A DNA stretch of 49,829 bases from an uncultured bacterium. Lineage in GTDB: Bacteria > Verrucomicrobiota > Lentisphaeria > Oligosphaerales > Oligosphaeraceae. The position numbers and the translations under genes were made by a program. Under the pieces are notes generated by a model. That model had not been told where the DNA came from, did not search any database, and saw only the letters and a program-made list of their open reading frames with translations. How positions within the stretch are numbered: the first letter of the stretch is position 1; each line of letters opens with the position of its first letter. Where the stretch lies: assembly GCA_902776645.1 (NCBI GenBank), contig CACYQT010000018.1:1-49829 (forward strand). The letters are read 5' to 3'. Below are positions 1-10,335 of the stretch, piece after piece.

Positions 1-3000
1 GCGACGGCCGAGAACTCCAAGATCCAGGTCGTGGCCGACGAGCTGATGCTCGGCGGCGACGTGACCGGCACGGAGGAGATCGACTTCGTCGGCGCGCTGA
101 CGACCATGCTCACGAAGGACGGCGAGACCACCCTGACGGCCGCCAACGTCCGCCTGAACGACGTGACGATCTCGGCCGGCGAAGCCAAGCAGCTGGTCGT
201 CGAAGGCGACGCCGAACTGCACGGCGACATCTACACGAACGGCGTGACCGTCAACGGCTCCACGACGCTGAAGAACGACGTCGACATCTTCGCCGACGGC
301 GGCGACATCGTCCTCGGCGCCGAAGACGACGACATGGTCAGCGGCTCTCACGACCTCGTCCTGAAGGCCGACAACATCGACGTGACCGGCAATGTCTCCG
401 TCGGCAGCCTGACGGCTGAAGCCACCGAAGACATCGCCTTCAACACCAATTCCAGCTTCGCGATCGCCGACGGCGACATCACGATGCGCGCGAACGGCGA
501 CATCACGACGGCCACCTACACGACGGCCGGCAGCAATGTCCTGGTCAGCGGCAACGCCGTCGACCTCGGCTTCGTCACCGCCAGAACCGGCGACGTCACC
601 GTCGAAGCCACTGAAGACCTCGACGTCAACTACACGGTGAAGGCCCTCCGCGGCAGCGTCGCCATGAACACGGAAGGCGAACTCGCGATCGCCACCACGA
701 TCGCCGCCTACCGCGACATCGACCTGGCGGGCGCCTCCGTCACGAACGGCCCGGCTGTCCTGACGACCGAAGTCGGCGACATCCGCATCACCGCGACGAA
801 CGGCAGCATCACCTTCACGGATGACAACAGCGAAATCACCGCCGGCTCCAGCCGTTATCTCATGACGGCGACGGAAGACATCGATGTCGACGCCATCACG
901 ACGGCGATCATCGACTCCAAGTTCACGGCCGGCCGCGACCTGACGCTTACTACTAAGGAAGGTATGGACATCGTCAATACCACCATCACGACGACGGGCG
1001 AAGGCACGGCCACCATCACGGCCACCAACGCCGACTTCAACGGCGTCATCGGCGACTTCGCCGGCGATGCGGTTCTCGAAGCGGTTGAATTCGACGCCAC
1101 CGGCATCACCGCCGACGGCGACATCACCGTCACCAGCGCCGAATACATCGTCAACACCAATCTGATCTCCGTCAACGGCGGCGTGACGATTGAATCCGTC
1201 AAGCAGATCGTCGACTCCGTCATCCTCGCCAAGTCCGGCGAAGAAGGCAAGGGCAACGTCGAGATCACGGCGACCGGCGAAATCGACGGCACGACCATCA
1301 CGGCCGGCAACGACCTGACGGTCTCCGCCGCCTACCTGGCCGGCGACGTCCTCGTCTCCGAAAACGGCAACATCAACGCGACGGCTGAAAACGCCATCGA
1401 CGCGACGAGCATGCTGGCCAAGGCCGGTGCCATCGACGCCGCGGCTCCCGCCATCACGGGCAACAGCTCCTTCACAGCGGCTGACTACGTCGCCCTGACC
1501 GGCGACGAAATCGCCAACGCGGCGGTCAACGCCGGCGCGGACGTCACCCTGAATGACTTCGCGAACGTGAACAGCGTTGATATCACCGCGGCTGGCGCCA
1601 TCACGACAGCCAACGTCCAGAACGTCAACGGCGGTGAATGGACCGCCACTGGCGCGATCACGGCCGACGTCCTGACCATCAGCGGTTTGACTGCCAAGTC
1701 CGACGACGAAATCGCCCTGACGGCCGCCGCCGACATCATCAACACGAACGTCAACGGCACGACCGTCACGCTCACCGCAACGAACGGCGACATCAGCAAT
1801 ACGACCATCGACGGCATTGACGTCACGGTCGAAGCGACGACCGGCAGCATCGTCAACGGCGCCATCTTCGCCGACACGGCGAATCTGACGGCCGGCGACG
1901 AGATCGACGGAACGAACGTCACGGCGATCAACGCCATCAACGCTTCCGCTGACACGATCGCGACCTCCGCGTTCGTCTCCGAGAACGGTGACGTCACCGC
2001 CACGGCGACGACGGCCATCATCGCGACCGACCTGATCGCGAAGGCCGGCAACGTCACCGCCGAAGCGGCGACCATCACGGACGGCACCTTCAAGGCCGCC
2101 GGCAACGTGACGGCCACGGCCGACGACATCAACGGCCTCACGGCCGATGCCGCGGTCGTCGAACTGACCGCCTCCAACAACATCGCCAACGCCAATATCA
2201 CAGCGACCGACACGGCCACGCTGACGGCCGGCAACGAAATCGACGGCACGAACGTCACGGCCGCCAACGCCGTCACGGCCAACGCCGACACGATCGCGGC
2301 CTCCGCGTTCGTCTCCGAGAACGGCGACGTCACGCTGACGGCCATTACGGCCATCGACGCGACCAGCGCCATCGCCAAGGCCGGTGCCATCACCGCCGAT
2401 GCGACGACCATCGCCGACGGCTCCTTCACGGCGGCCGGCAACGTCACCGCCACCGCCGATGACGTCTACGGCCTGATCGCCAAGTCCGACGCCGACGTCG
2501 AAATCACGGCCGCGAACAACATCGCGAACGCCGACGCCAACGCCCTGAACGTCACGCTGACCGCCGAAAACGGCAACATCACGAACAGCACGATCACAGC
2601 GGTCGAGACCGCTACGGTCTCCGCCGAAAACGGTACCGTCACCGCCGTCGACGCGGCTGCCGCCGATGTCGTCGTCACCGCCGACGGCACCATCGCCGCC
2701 AGCAACCTGACGGCCACCAACACCGTGATCGTGAAGAGCGCCAACGGCGAGCTCGACGGCCTGACTGTCACCGCCGGCAAGGATATCACCGACGCCACCG
2801 CCGACGCCATCACGGCTGAAGGCACCTGGATCGTCGGCGGCGAATACACCGCTGAAAACGGCAACGTCGTCCTGACGGCGACGGTCGGCTCCGTGGTCGG
2901 CACGATCGCGGTCGCGAAGAACGGCGAATCCAACGTCATCGTCAACGCCGACAACGGCGAACTCGACGACACCACGGTCGCCGCCATCGGCGACATCATC

Positions 3001-6000
3001 ATCACGGCGAAGGGCATCACCGCCGGCGCCTACATCAGTGAAGAAGGCGACATCGAGCTGACCGCCACCGGCGAAGACATCTCCGGTGTCTACGCGAAGG
3101 CGAAACTCGGCCATGTCGAAATCACGACCGAAAACGAGTTCGACATCATCGACACGACCGCCGACGCCTACAAGTACGCGGCGATCACCTCCACCGGCAA
3201 CGCGACCGGCGTCAAGGCCATCAGCGCCACCGAAGACGCGACGATCACCGCCGCCTACGGCGTCATCGACGCGACCGCCGTCGGTTATGTCAACGCCACC
3301 GTTACCGCCGCCTACGTCGACGGCCTCAACATGACGGCTCTCACGGGCGACGCGACGGCCACCGCCGCGAGCTTGAACAACGTGTCCATGCTGACCGCCA
3401 CCGGCGCCGTCATCGCGGAAGCCACGAACGGCAGCATCACGAACGCCGAAATCAACGCGGCCACCACGGCCACGCTGACGGCGACGGAAGAAATCGACGG
3501 CACGACGGTCACGGCGGTTGACACCGTCGACGCCACCGCCGACACGATCGCGGCCTCCGCGTTCGTCTCCGAAAACGCCGATGTCAACGCCACGGCGACG
3601 ACGGCCATCATCGCGACCGATCTGATCGCAAAGGCCGGCAACGTCACCGCCGAAGCGGCGACCATCACCGACGGCGCCTTCACGGCCGCCGTCAATGCGA
3701 CGGTCAACGCAACCGACATCAACGGCCTGACGGTCGAGGGCTCGGTCATCGACATGACGGCTGAAAACAACATCGCCAACGCCGATGTCAAGGGTGAAAC
3801 CGCCACGCTGACGGCCGGCAACGACATCGCCAACACGGCGGTCACCGGCACGGACGTCATCCTCGACGCCGCGAACAACATCACGAACGGCACCATCACG
3901 GCCGATACCGCCGACCTGACGGCCGGCAACGAGATCGACGGCACGAACGCCACCGCGACCGACACCGTCACGGCGACCGCCGACACGATCGCGGCCTCCG
4001 CGTTCATCGCCGAGAACGGCGACGTCACCGCCACCGCCACGTCGGCCATCATCGCGACCAGCCTGATCGCGAAGGACGCCAATGTCATCGCCACGGCGGC
4101 GAGCATCATGGACGGCACCTTCACGGCGGATGGCAACGTCACCGCCACGGCCGACGACATCAGCGGACTGTCCGCGACGGCCAACGACACCGTCACGATG
4201 ATCGCCACGGCTAACATCAGCAACGTCACCGCCGACGGCGAGACCGTCGTCCTGACGGCTGAAAACGACATCGCCAACGCCGGCGTCACGGCCGAAACCG
4301 CTGAACTGACGGCCACCAACGGCAGCATCGCCAACGCCGACGTCACCGCCGCTACGGCGACGCTGACCGCCGCGAACGGCAACATCGCCAATGGCGCCAT
4401 CACCGCCGACACGGCGACGCTGACGGCCGGCAACGAGATCGACGGCACGACGGTCACGGCCGACGGCGCCATCACGGCGACGGCCACGACGATCGCTTCC
4501 TCCGCGTTCATCTCCGAGAACGACACCATCACGGTCGACGCCTCGGCCATCGACGCGACGAGCTTCCTGGCCAAGAACGCCAACCTCGACATCACGACCG
4601 TCGCCATCACGGGCAACAGCTCCTTCACGGCGGTTACCGGCGATGTCACGCTGGCCGCTGAACAGATCGTCTCCGCGACCATCAACGCCGGCAACGACGC
4701 GACGGTCACGGCCAATGACGAAATGACGGATGTCACGATTGACGCGAGCGGCGAAGCGAACGTCACCGCCGGCACCATCAACAGCCTGGTCGTCGATTCC
4801 AACGAAGCGACGGTCACCGCCACGGACGGCGACATCGTGAACGCCAACGTCTGGAGCGTCGAGGTGACGATGAACGCCGAAGACGGCAGCATCATCGGCT
4901 CGAACGCCGAAGGCTCGAACGTCACGCTGACGGCTTCGAACAGCATCATCGGCAGCGGCGTCACCGCGAGCAACACGGCGACGTTGACCGCCGAAAACGA
5001 AATCGACACCACGAACGTCACCGCCGGCGGCGCCATCGACGCGACGGCCACGACGATCGCGGCCTCCAGCTTCATCTCCGAAACTGGCGACGTCACCGCC
5101 ACGGCGACGCTCATCGACGCGACGACCATCCTCGCGAAGGAAGGCGCCATCACGGTTGATGCCGACGACATCAGCGGCCTGACCGCCACGGCTCTGGGCG
5201 ACATCGCCATCACGGCCGTGAACGACATCGTCAACGCGAACGCCGATGGTGAAAACGTCACGATGACGGCCACCGAAGGCAGCATCATCAACAGCGGCGT
5301 CTACGCCAACGTCAAGGCCGTCCTGACGGCCGGCGACGAAATCGACGGCACGAACGTCACGGCGCAGGGCACCGGCCTGCCCGAGACGGGCGAGGACGCC
5401 ATCACGGCGATGGCCAAGTACATCGGCGAAAGCAGCTTCATCGCTGAAAACGGCGATGTGACGATCGGCTCCGAAGAGGATCCTGTCCTCCAGATCCGTG
5501 GCAGCACGATCTGGGCGAAGCTCGGCGCCGTCAACGTCTACATCGACGAGGAAGAAGGCGAATTCGACGGCATGGCGCTCACCGCCAAGCAGGATCTGAA
5601 GATCAAGGCCGCCTACATCATCGGCAGCACGCTGATCTCCGAAGAAGGCAACGTCGACGTCACCGCCAAGAAGAGCCTGGGCGGCACCACGGTCGTCTCC
5701 AAGCACAAGGACGTCACGGTTGACGCCGGCCGCATCGAGGCCAACAGCGCCATCGACGCCATCGAAGGCAACATCACGGTCACCGGTACCGACGCCGTCA
5801 TCGAAGACACGGTCTTCAACGCCGCCAAGACGATCGACGTCCAGGATGCCGACACCATCTCCAACGCGAACTTCCGCGGTGGTGAAGAAGTCACCGTCAA
5901 GGCCAACGCCATCGACGGCAGCACCATCGAATCCGACACCGTCACGCTGGCCGGCAACGACAGCCCGATCACCATCGGCGCTGACGGCGCGGTCAATGTC

Positions 6001-7497
6001 AACGGCGCCGAGACCATCACGCTCGACAATGCCGGCGTGACCAACATCGTCTCCAACAACACGAACGATGTAACCGTCAACGCCATCAACGGCGGCGACG
6101 ACGAAGTCATCAGCATCACCCAGAACGTCGGCGACCTCACGGTCATCGACGACGGCACCCTCCAGATCGGCCAGATCAAGGTTGACAGCCAGGTCACCAT
6201 CATCGCCGAAGACGACATCCTCGACGGCACTGAAGACGAAACCGCCAACGTCATCGCCGACAAGATCCAGATGACGGCCGTCAACGGCAACATCGGCGAC
6301 GAAGAAGACGGCCTGAACCTCCTGGTGAAGGAGATCACGGGCACGGGTATCACCGCTGAAAACGGCGGCGTCTACCTCACGTCCGACGGCGCGATCAAGC
6401 GCGACACCAACGGCCGTGACGGCATCGCCGACATCACCGCCCAGACCGTCAAGGTCGACGCGGCCGACGGCATCGGCGAAATCGCCTACAAGGAAGACGG
6501 CAACGGCCTCTCCGACACGGTCGGCGAACCGATCACGGACGGCTTCATCGTCATCGACGGCGCCAACGACATCGAACTCAGCACCAAGAACGGCAACGCC
6601 GACATCGCGGTCGAGCTCGAGAACGCCAACACGGTCGACCTGGTCGCCAACGCGACTGGCAACGACAGCGACATCTTCGTCACGACGGACGATGTCAAGA
6701 CGTTGAACCTCAACGACGTCTCCGCCATCGACGGCAACGTCGTCATCGGCGCCGCCCGCACCAACGTCAACGCCAAGCACGTCCGTGCTCTGGACAACGG
6801 CGACAAGACCGGCATCGTCAACGACGCTCACGCCGTCGTCATCGAAGGCCTGAACATCAACGTCGCGATGAACGGCATCCGCTCCGACTACGAAGTGGAT
6901 CTGATCGCCCATAACAACGTCACGGCAGCTGGCGACGAATCCGACGTGAACATCACCACCGGCGGCGACATCAACATCACGGTCGGCGGCCAGGTCGGCA
7001 GCGTCGAAGGCAACAACCCGCTGACGGTCGACGCCGACGGCGAACTCCATGTCGACAAGCTGCCCGGCAGCGACAACAACGGCAACGGCAAGGACATCGT
7101 CTGGGTCTACGCCAACGGCAACACGTCCGACGGCGCCATCCATTACGACGGCAAGCCCAACACCGAGCCCGGCATCATCTACTGGAACGGTCGCGTCTGG
7201 GGCGGCAACAACACGCCTGTCAACCAGGTCAGCCGCGCCGAAGGCGAGTTCGCGAAGCAGATCCGCAACATGATCGACGCCTACAACGGCAAGTACTGGA
7301 CGGTCAGCCAGCTGATCTACTTCCCGCACGTCTACATGATGATGGACCTCAAGCCGCAGGATATGAGCATCGAGCACATCCTCAACGGCCGCGGCACCAT
7401 CGACAACCTGCCTGATGGCGTCGGCCCCGACACCATCGACATCAACGCTTGGGACGACTCCTTCAGCTGGTACCAGGGCAACGGTTGGAAGTGGTAA
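1..7497 (+). CDS. Giant repetitive beta-solenoid surface protein, 3' part (5' end outside window)
   Basis: The reading frame is open from base 1 with no start in front of it, so the gene runs off the left edge; 2,498 residues are visible. Position 31 is only a GTG codon inside the repeats. The protein is made of short Ala/Thr/Asp/Asn/Ile/Val-rich strands (themes such as NVTATADDI, LTAGNEIDGTNVTA, SAFVSENGDV), typical of right-handed beta-solenoids in filamentous-haemagglutinin-like adhesins. I see no cysteine in the visible sequence. An E-I-D-(G/T)-T landmark recurs with its Glu codon at 1279, 1900, 2236, 3490, 3931, 4435, 4999 and 5338. From about residue 2390 the repeats give way to an aromatic-rich C-terminal segment ending in Gly-Trp-Lys-Trp. 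Likely exported and cell-surface; a two-partner or autotransporter route cannot be judged because the N-terminus is missing and no transporter gene is nearby. The function is unknown; adhesin is an inference from architecture. Confidence 0.85.
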   Translation, partial: ATAENSKIQVVADELMLGGDVTGTEEIDFVGALTTMLTKDGETTLTAANVRLNDVTISAGEAKQLVVEGDAELHGDIYTNGVTVNGSTTLKNDVDIFADGGDIVLGAEDDDMVSGSHDLVLKADNIDVTGNVSVGSLTAEATEDIAFNTNSSFAIADGDITMRANGDITTATYTTAGSNVLVSGNAVDLGFVTARTGDVTVEATEDLDVNYTVKALRGSVAMNTEGELAIATTIAAYRDIDLAGASVTNGPAVLTTEVGDIRITATNGSITFTDDNSEITAGSSRYLMTATEDIDVDAITTAIIDSKFTAGRDLTLTTKEGMDIVNTTITTTGEGTATITATNADFNGVIGDFAGDAVLEAVEFDATGITADGDITVTSAEYIVNTNLISVNGGVTIESVKQIVDSVILAKSGEEGKGNVEITATGEIDGTTITAGNDLTVSAAYLAGDVLVSENGNINATAENAIDATSMLAKAGAIDAAAPAITGNSSFTAADYVALTGDEIANAAVNAGADVTLNDFANVNSVDITAAGAITTANVQNVNGGEWTATGAITADVLTISGLTAKSDDEIALTAAADIINTNVNGTTVTLTATNGDISNTTIDGIDVTVEATTGSIVNGAIFADTANLTAGDEIDGTNVTAINAINASADTIATSAFVSENGDVTATATTAIIATDLIAKAGNVTAEAATITDGTFKAAGNVTATADDINGLTADAAVVELTASNNIANANITATDTATLTAGNEIDGTNVTAANAVTANADTIAASAFVSENGDVTLTAITAIDATSAIAKAGAITADATTIADGSFTAAGNVTATADDVYGLIAKSDADVEITAANNIANADANALNVTLTAENGNITNSTITAVETATVSAENGTVTAVDAAAADVVVTADGTIAASNLTATNTVIVKSANGELDGLTVTAGKDITDATADAITAEGTWIVGGEYTAENGNVVLTATVGSVVGTIAVAKNGESNVIVNADNGELDDTTVAAIGDIIITAKGITAGAYISEEGDIELTATGEDISGVYAKAKLGHVEITTENEFDIIDTTADAYKYAAITSTGNATGVKAISATEDATITAAYGVIDATAVGYVNATVTAAYVDGLNMTALTGDATATAASLNNVSMLTATGAVIAEATNGSITNAEINAATTATLTATEEIDGTTVTAVDTVDATADTIAASAFVSENADVNATATTAIIATDLIAKAGNVTAEAATITDGAFTAAVNATVNATDINGLTVEGSVIDMTAENNIANADVKGETATLTAGNDIANTAVTGTDVILDAANNITNGTITADTADLTAGNEIDGTNATATDTVTATADTIAASAFIAENGDVTATATSAIIATSLIAKDANVIATAASIMDGTFTADGNVTATADDISGLSATANDTVTMIATANISNVTADGETVVLTAENDIANAGVTAETAELTATNGSIANADVTAATATLTAANGNIANGAITADTATLTAGNEIDGTTVTADGAITATATTIASSAFISENDTITVDASAIDATSFLAKNANLDITTVAITGNSSFTAVTGDVTLAAEQIVSATINAGNDATVTANDEMTDVTIDASGEANVTAGTINSLVVDSNEATVTATDGDIVNANVWSVEVTMNAEDGSIIGSNAEGSNVTLTASNSIIGSGVTASNTATLTAENEIDTTNVTAGGAIDATATTIAASSFISETGDVTATATLIDATTILAKEGAITVDADDISGLTATALGDIAITAVNDIVNANADGENVTMTATEGSIINSGVYANVKAVLTAGDEIDGTNVTAQGTGLPETGEDAITAMAKYIGESSFIAENGDVTIGSEEDPVLQIRGSTIWAKLGAVNVYIDEEEGEFDGMALTAKQDLKIKAAYIIGSTLISEEGNVDVTAKKSLGGTTVVSKHKDVTVDAGRIEANSAIDAIEGNITVTGTDAVIEDTVFNAAKTIDVQDADTISNANFRGGEEVTVKANAIDGSTIESDTVTLAGNDSPITIGADGAVNVNGAETITLDNAGVTNIVSNNTNDVTVNAINGGDDEVISITQNVGDLTVIDDGTLQIGQIKVDSQVTIIAEDDILDGTEDETANVIADKIQMTAVNGNIGDEEDGLNLLVKEITGTGITAENGGVYLTSDGAIKRDTNGRDGIADITAQTVKVDAADGIGEIAYKEDGNGLSDTVGEPITDGFIVIDGANDIELSTKNGNADIAVELENANTVDLVANATGNDSDIFVTTDDVKTLNLNDVSAIDGNVVIGAARTNVNAKHVRALDNGDKTGIVNDAHAVVIEGLNINVAMNGIRSDYEVDLIAHNNVTAAGDESDVNITTGGDINITVGGQVGSVEGNNPLTVDADGELHVDKLPGSDNNGNGKDIVWVYANGNTSDGAIHYDGKPNTEPGIIYWNGRVWGGNNTPVNQVSRAEGEFAKQIRNMIDAYNGKYWTVSQLIYFPHVYMMMDLKPQDMSIEHILNGRGTIDNLPDGVGPDTIDINAWDDSFSWYQGNGWKW

Positions 7498-7528
7498 TCC
7501 AAAATCGCTTCTAGCTAACTGAACAAAC

Positions 7529-7568
7529 AAAGCCGCGGATTCCGCCTTCGAGTGGAATCCGCGGCTTT
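7529..7568 (+). terminator. Strong intrinsic terminator after the giant repeat gene
   Basis: A perfect 15-bp stem (7529-7543 with 7554-7568) closes a 10-base loop about 30 bases after the stop codon. It is followed by a T-rich tract. Because the stem begins with A's and ends with T's it could work in both directions. Confidence 0.85.
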
Positions 7569-7637
7569 CTTGTTCTATATTATTCTGTTGTTTCGAATGA
7601 TGGAACGCAAATTCGCAAAGATGAAAAGGAGCCCACC

Positions 7638-10292
7638 ATGAATGTAAGACTAACGACACTGTCCATCGCTTTTCTGGCTGGCGTGGCGTCCGCCGCGCCG
7701 TCGTGGAAGCCTCTCACGCCGTCCATGACCTCCATGGCAAATTTCTTTGTGTCGCCGGACGGCAATGACGCGAATCCGGGCACTCCGGACAAGCCGCTCG
7801 CCACGTTGGAAGGCGCCCGGATCAAGGTCCGCCAATACAAGATGCAAAATCCAGGCAGGCCCGTCATCGTCGAATTCGCCGCCGGAACGTATCGTTTCAA
7901 CAAGACCGTGTCGTTCACGAAGGAGGACTCCGGCTCGAAGGGGGCTCCCGTCGTTTACAGAGGCGTCTACGACGGCGAAACGCGTTTTACCGGATCCCAG
8001 GCCGCCCCGGCCTTGAAAATGCTTCAGGACGCATCTGTGGAGGCGCTGCTGCTGCCGGAGGCGAAGGGCAGGGTGATGGTTTCCGATCTTTCGGCCATTA
8101 CGGATCTGGGGAAACTGTCGAAACGCGGCTTCGCCAACGGTAATCCGTCCGCCGAAAGCGAACTGTTCTACGACGACCGGCCGATGACGCTGTCCCGCTG
8201 GCCGAAGAAGGGGTTCATCGGCGTCGTGAAGAAACTCGACGACGTGAATGTGATTCTGGATGCTAAAGGCCGAGCGGAGCGCTGGAAGGCGGAGAAGGAT
8301 CCATGGATTTTCGCCTACTACCATTTCGACTGGGCGGATCTGGCGGAGCCGATCGTCGGTTTCGGTTCGGAAAAGGACCAGTATCGCCGCAATCCCGACG
8401 TCAAGCCGACATACGGCATCACACCGGAACGGACGCGTTGCTATGTGTACAATCTGCTGTCGGAGCTTCTGGAGCCCGGCGACTACTACATCGACAGGAC
8501 GGACAAGAAGCTGTATTTCATCCCCCCGCACGAAGGCGGTTCGCTGGAGATTTCCGTTCTGGACCAGCTGTTCAACACGAAAGAGCTGAGCTATGTGACG
8601 TTCGAGCATCTGACGCTGGAGAACGTCCGCGGATCGGCGTTCTCCATCAACGGCGACCATTGCGAAATGACGGGCTGCGTCATCCGCAACACGGGCAAGA
8701 GCGGCGGTTCGTTCAGCGGCCCCGGCAATGTGCTGTACGGCTGCGACGTATACAATACGGGAGCCGGCGGCGTGAGCATGGTCGGCGGCGACCGCAAAAC
8801 GTTGACGCCGGGCCATAGCTGCGCGGAGAACAACCATGTCCACCATTATTCGCGCCGTGCGCGCACCTACACGACGGCCCTTCGCATCGACGGCTGCGGC
8901 AACCGCATGGCCCACAACCTTCTGCACCATGGCCCGCACATGGCCTTGGCGGCGGGCGGCAACGACCACGTCGTCGAATTCAATGAAATCCACAACGCCG
9001 TCTATGAATCCGGCGATGCGGGCGCCTACTACGTCGGCCGTGACTGGACGCAGCGCGGCAACATCCTACGCTACAACTACTGGCATCATATCATGGGATC
9101 GTCGTCCTATGGTGGTATGACCATTTATCTTGACGACCAGCATTGCGGCCATACAATCGTCGGCAACCTGTTTGAACGCTGCAACCAGGCCGTATTCATC
9201 GGTGGTGGCGACGACAACGTCGTGGACAACAACATCTTCGTCGATTGCTGGAAGGCCGCCCATCTGGACAACCGCGGCATGGGCTGGCAGAAGGCGGCGA
9301 CGGACGATCCGGACGGCGAGCTCCGCCGCTATTTGCGGAACATGCCGTACCAGGGCGAATTGTGGGCGAAGCGCTATCCGCCGCTTGTGAACATTCTGGA
9401 GGACGATCCGGGCGTTCCGAAGCGCAACGTGTTCACGCGCAACGTCTCCGCAGGCGGCCTGTGGGACGACATCCACAAGGGGACGATCGACTTCCAGACG
9501 GTGAAGGACAATGTCGTCCATGACGACGACGTGAAATGGATCACGCTGAAGAAGGATAAAAACGGCAAGGTCCTGTCCGTCAAATACAAAAATCCAAAGG
9601 AACTGGAAGCCGTTGGATTCGAGGCGGTTCCCGTAGAGAAAATGGGGCTGTACGAAGATCCGCGCCGCGCATCGTGGCCCGTCGACAACCCGACGGACGA
9701 GGTCGTTCTTCCGCAGCAGCGCCGTCCGCCGCAGGCCGCCAAGGCGAAGCTCAGCAAGATGCCGACGCTGAAAGTGCCTCGCGCGAAACGTCCGAAGGCG
9801 GCCATGGAGCTGGGCGTCAACTACAACGGCGACGTCGTCAAGAATCCCGCGAAGGCCAGATTCGCCTTGGACGGCGACGTCCTGAAAGTAGCCGTGGCGA
9901 TGATGCTGCCTGAAAAGCGCCAGCTGGGCGACGGCTGGGCGGGCAATGAAGCCGTCGAACTGGCCTTCATGGCCTCCGACGGCGCGACGGCGGACATCAT
10001 CGTCTTCCGCGGCTTCACGTCGGGCAAATTCGAGGCGTTCAAATTGGTGAACAAGAAACGTGTGGAGGTCGCGGAACTGAAGGCCGCGACGCTGAAGACG
10101 GACGTCAAGAAAGATTCATGGTCCTGCGAATGGAATATTCCGTTGAAGCTGTTGGGCGTGACGGCCGGCGACCGCCTGCGCGCGAACGTGACCGTCCGCC
10201 GCGTTGGCACGAACGAATTCATCATGTGGCGTCCAACCAACGGCGATTCAACGAATTGTGATCAAGTCGGCTTCTTGGAACTGGCGAAATAA
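7638..10292 (+). CDS. Exported right-handed parallel beta-helix protein with C-terminal CBM9-like domain
   Basis: 884 residues. The start ATG follows AAAGGAG with good spacing. An N-terminal signal peptide (about 1-19, ending ASA) predicts export. Residues about 34-110 carry the FVSPDGNDANPGT opening and the G-T-Y-R-F motif seen at the start of many pectate-lyase-3/DUF1565 beta-helix proteins. Residues about 310-560 contain repeated N/H/G-rich coils with runs such as NNHVHH and HIVGNLFERC-like turns, consistent with a beta-helix. The last 200 residues (from about 700) look like a CBM9/DOMON-type beta-sandwich (ALDGDVLKVAVAM, GWAGNEAVELAF). This two-domain layout is common in polysaccharide-degrading proteins of PVC and Bacteroidota bacteria, so a periplasmic or outer-surface glycan lyase or hydrolase is plausible, but the substrate cannot be read. 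It stands alone behind a terminator. Confidence 0.8.
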   Translation: MNVRLTTLSIAFLAGVASAAPSWKPLTPSMTSMANFFVSPDGNDANPGTPDKPLATLEGARIKVRQYKMQNPGRPVIVEFAAGTYRFNKTVSFTKEDSGSKGAPVVYRGVYDGETRFTGSQAAPALKMLQDASVEALLLPEAKGRVMVSDLSAITDLGKLSKRGFANGNPSAESELFYDDRPMTLSRWPKKGFIGVVKKLDDVNVILDAKGRAERWKAEKDPWIFAYYHFDWADLAEPIVGFGSEKDQYRRNPDVKPTYGITPERTRCYVYNLLSELLEPGDYYIDRTDKKLYFIPPHEGGSLEISVLDQLFNTKELSYVTFEHLTLENVRGSAFSINGDHCEMTGCVIRNTGKSGGSFSGPGNVLYGCDVYNTGAGGVSMVGGDRKTLTPGHSCAENNHVHHYSRRARTYTTALRIDGCGNRMAHNLLHHGPHMALAAGGNDHVVEFNEIHNAVYESGDAGAYYVGRDWTQRGNILRYNYWHHIMGSSSYGGMTIYLDDQHCGHTIVGNLFERCNQAVFIGGGDDNVVDNNIFVDCWKAAHLDNRGMGWQKAATDDPDGELRRYLRNMPYQGELWAKRYPPLVNILEDDPGVPKRNVFTRNVSAGGLWDDIHKGTIDFQTVKDNVVHDDDVKWITLKKDKNGKVLSVKYKNPKELEAVGFEAVPVEKMGLYEDPRRASWPVDNPTDEVVLPQQRRPPQAAKAKLSKMPTLKVPRAKRPKAAMELGVNYNGDVVKNPAKARFALDGDVLKVAVAMMLPEKRQLGDGWAGNEAVELAFMASDGATADIIVFRGFTSGKFEAFKLVNKKRVEVAELKAATLKTDVKKDSWSCEWNIPLKLLGVTAGDRLRANVTVRRVGTNEFIMWRPTNGDSTNCDQVGFLELAK

Positions 10293-10335
10293 CGGTGGGG
10301 CACATGTCTGGTTTTTTCAAGCGGGATAATAGACA

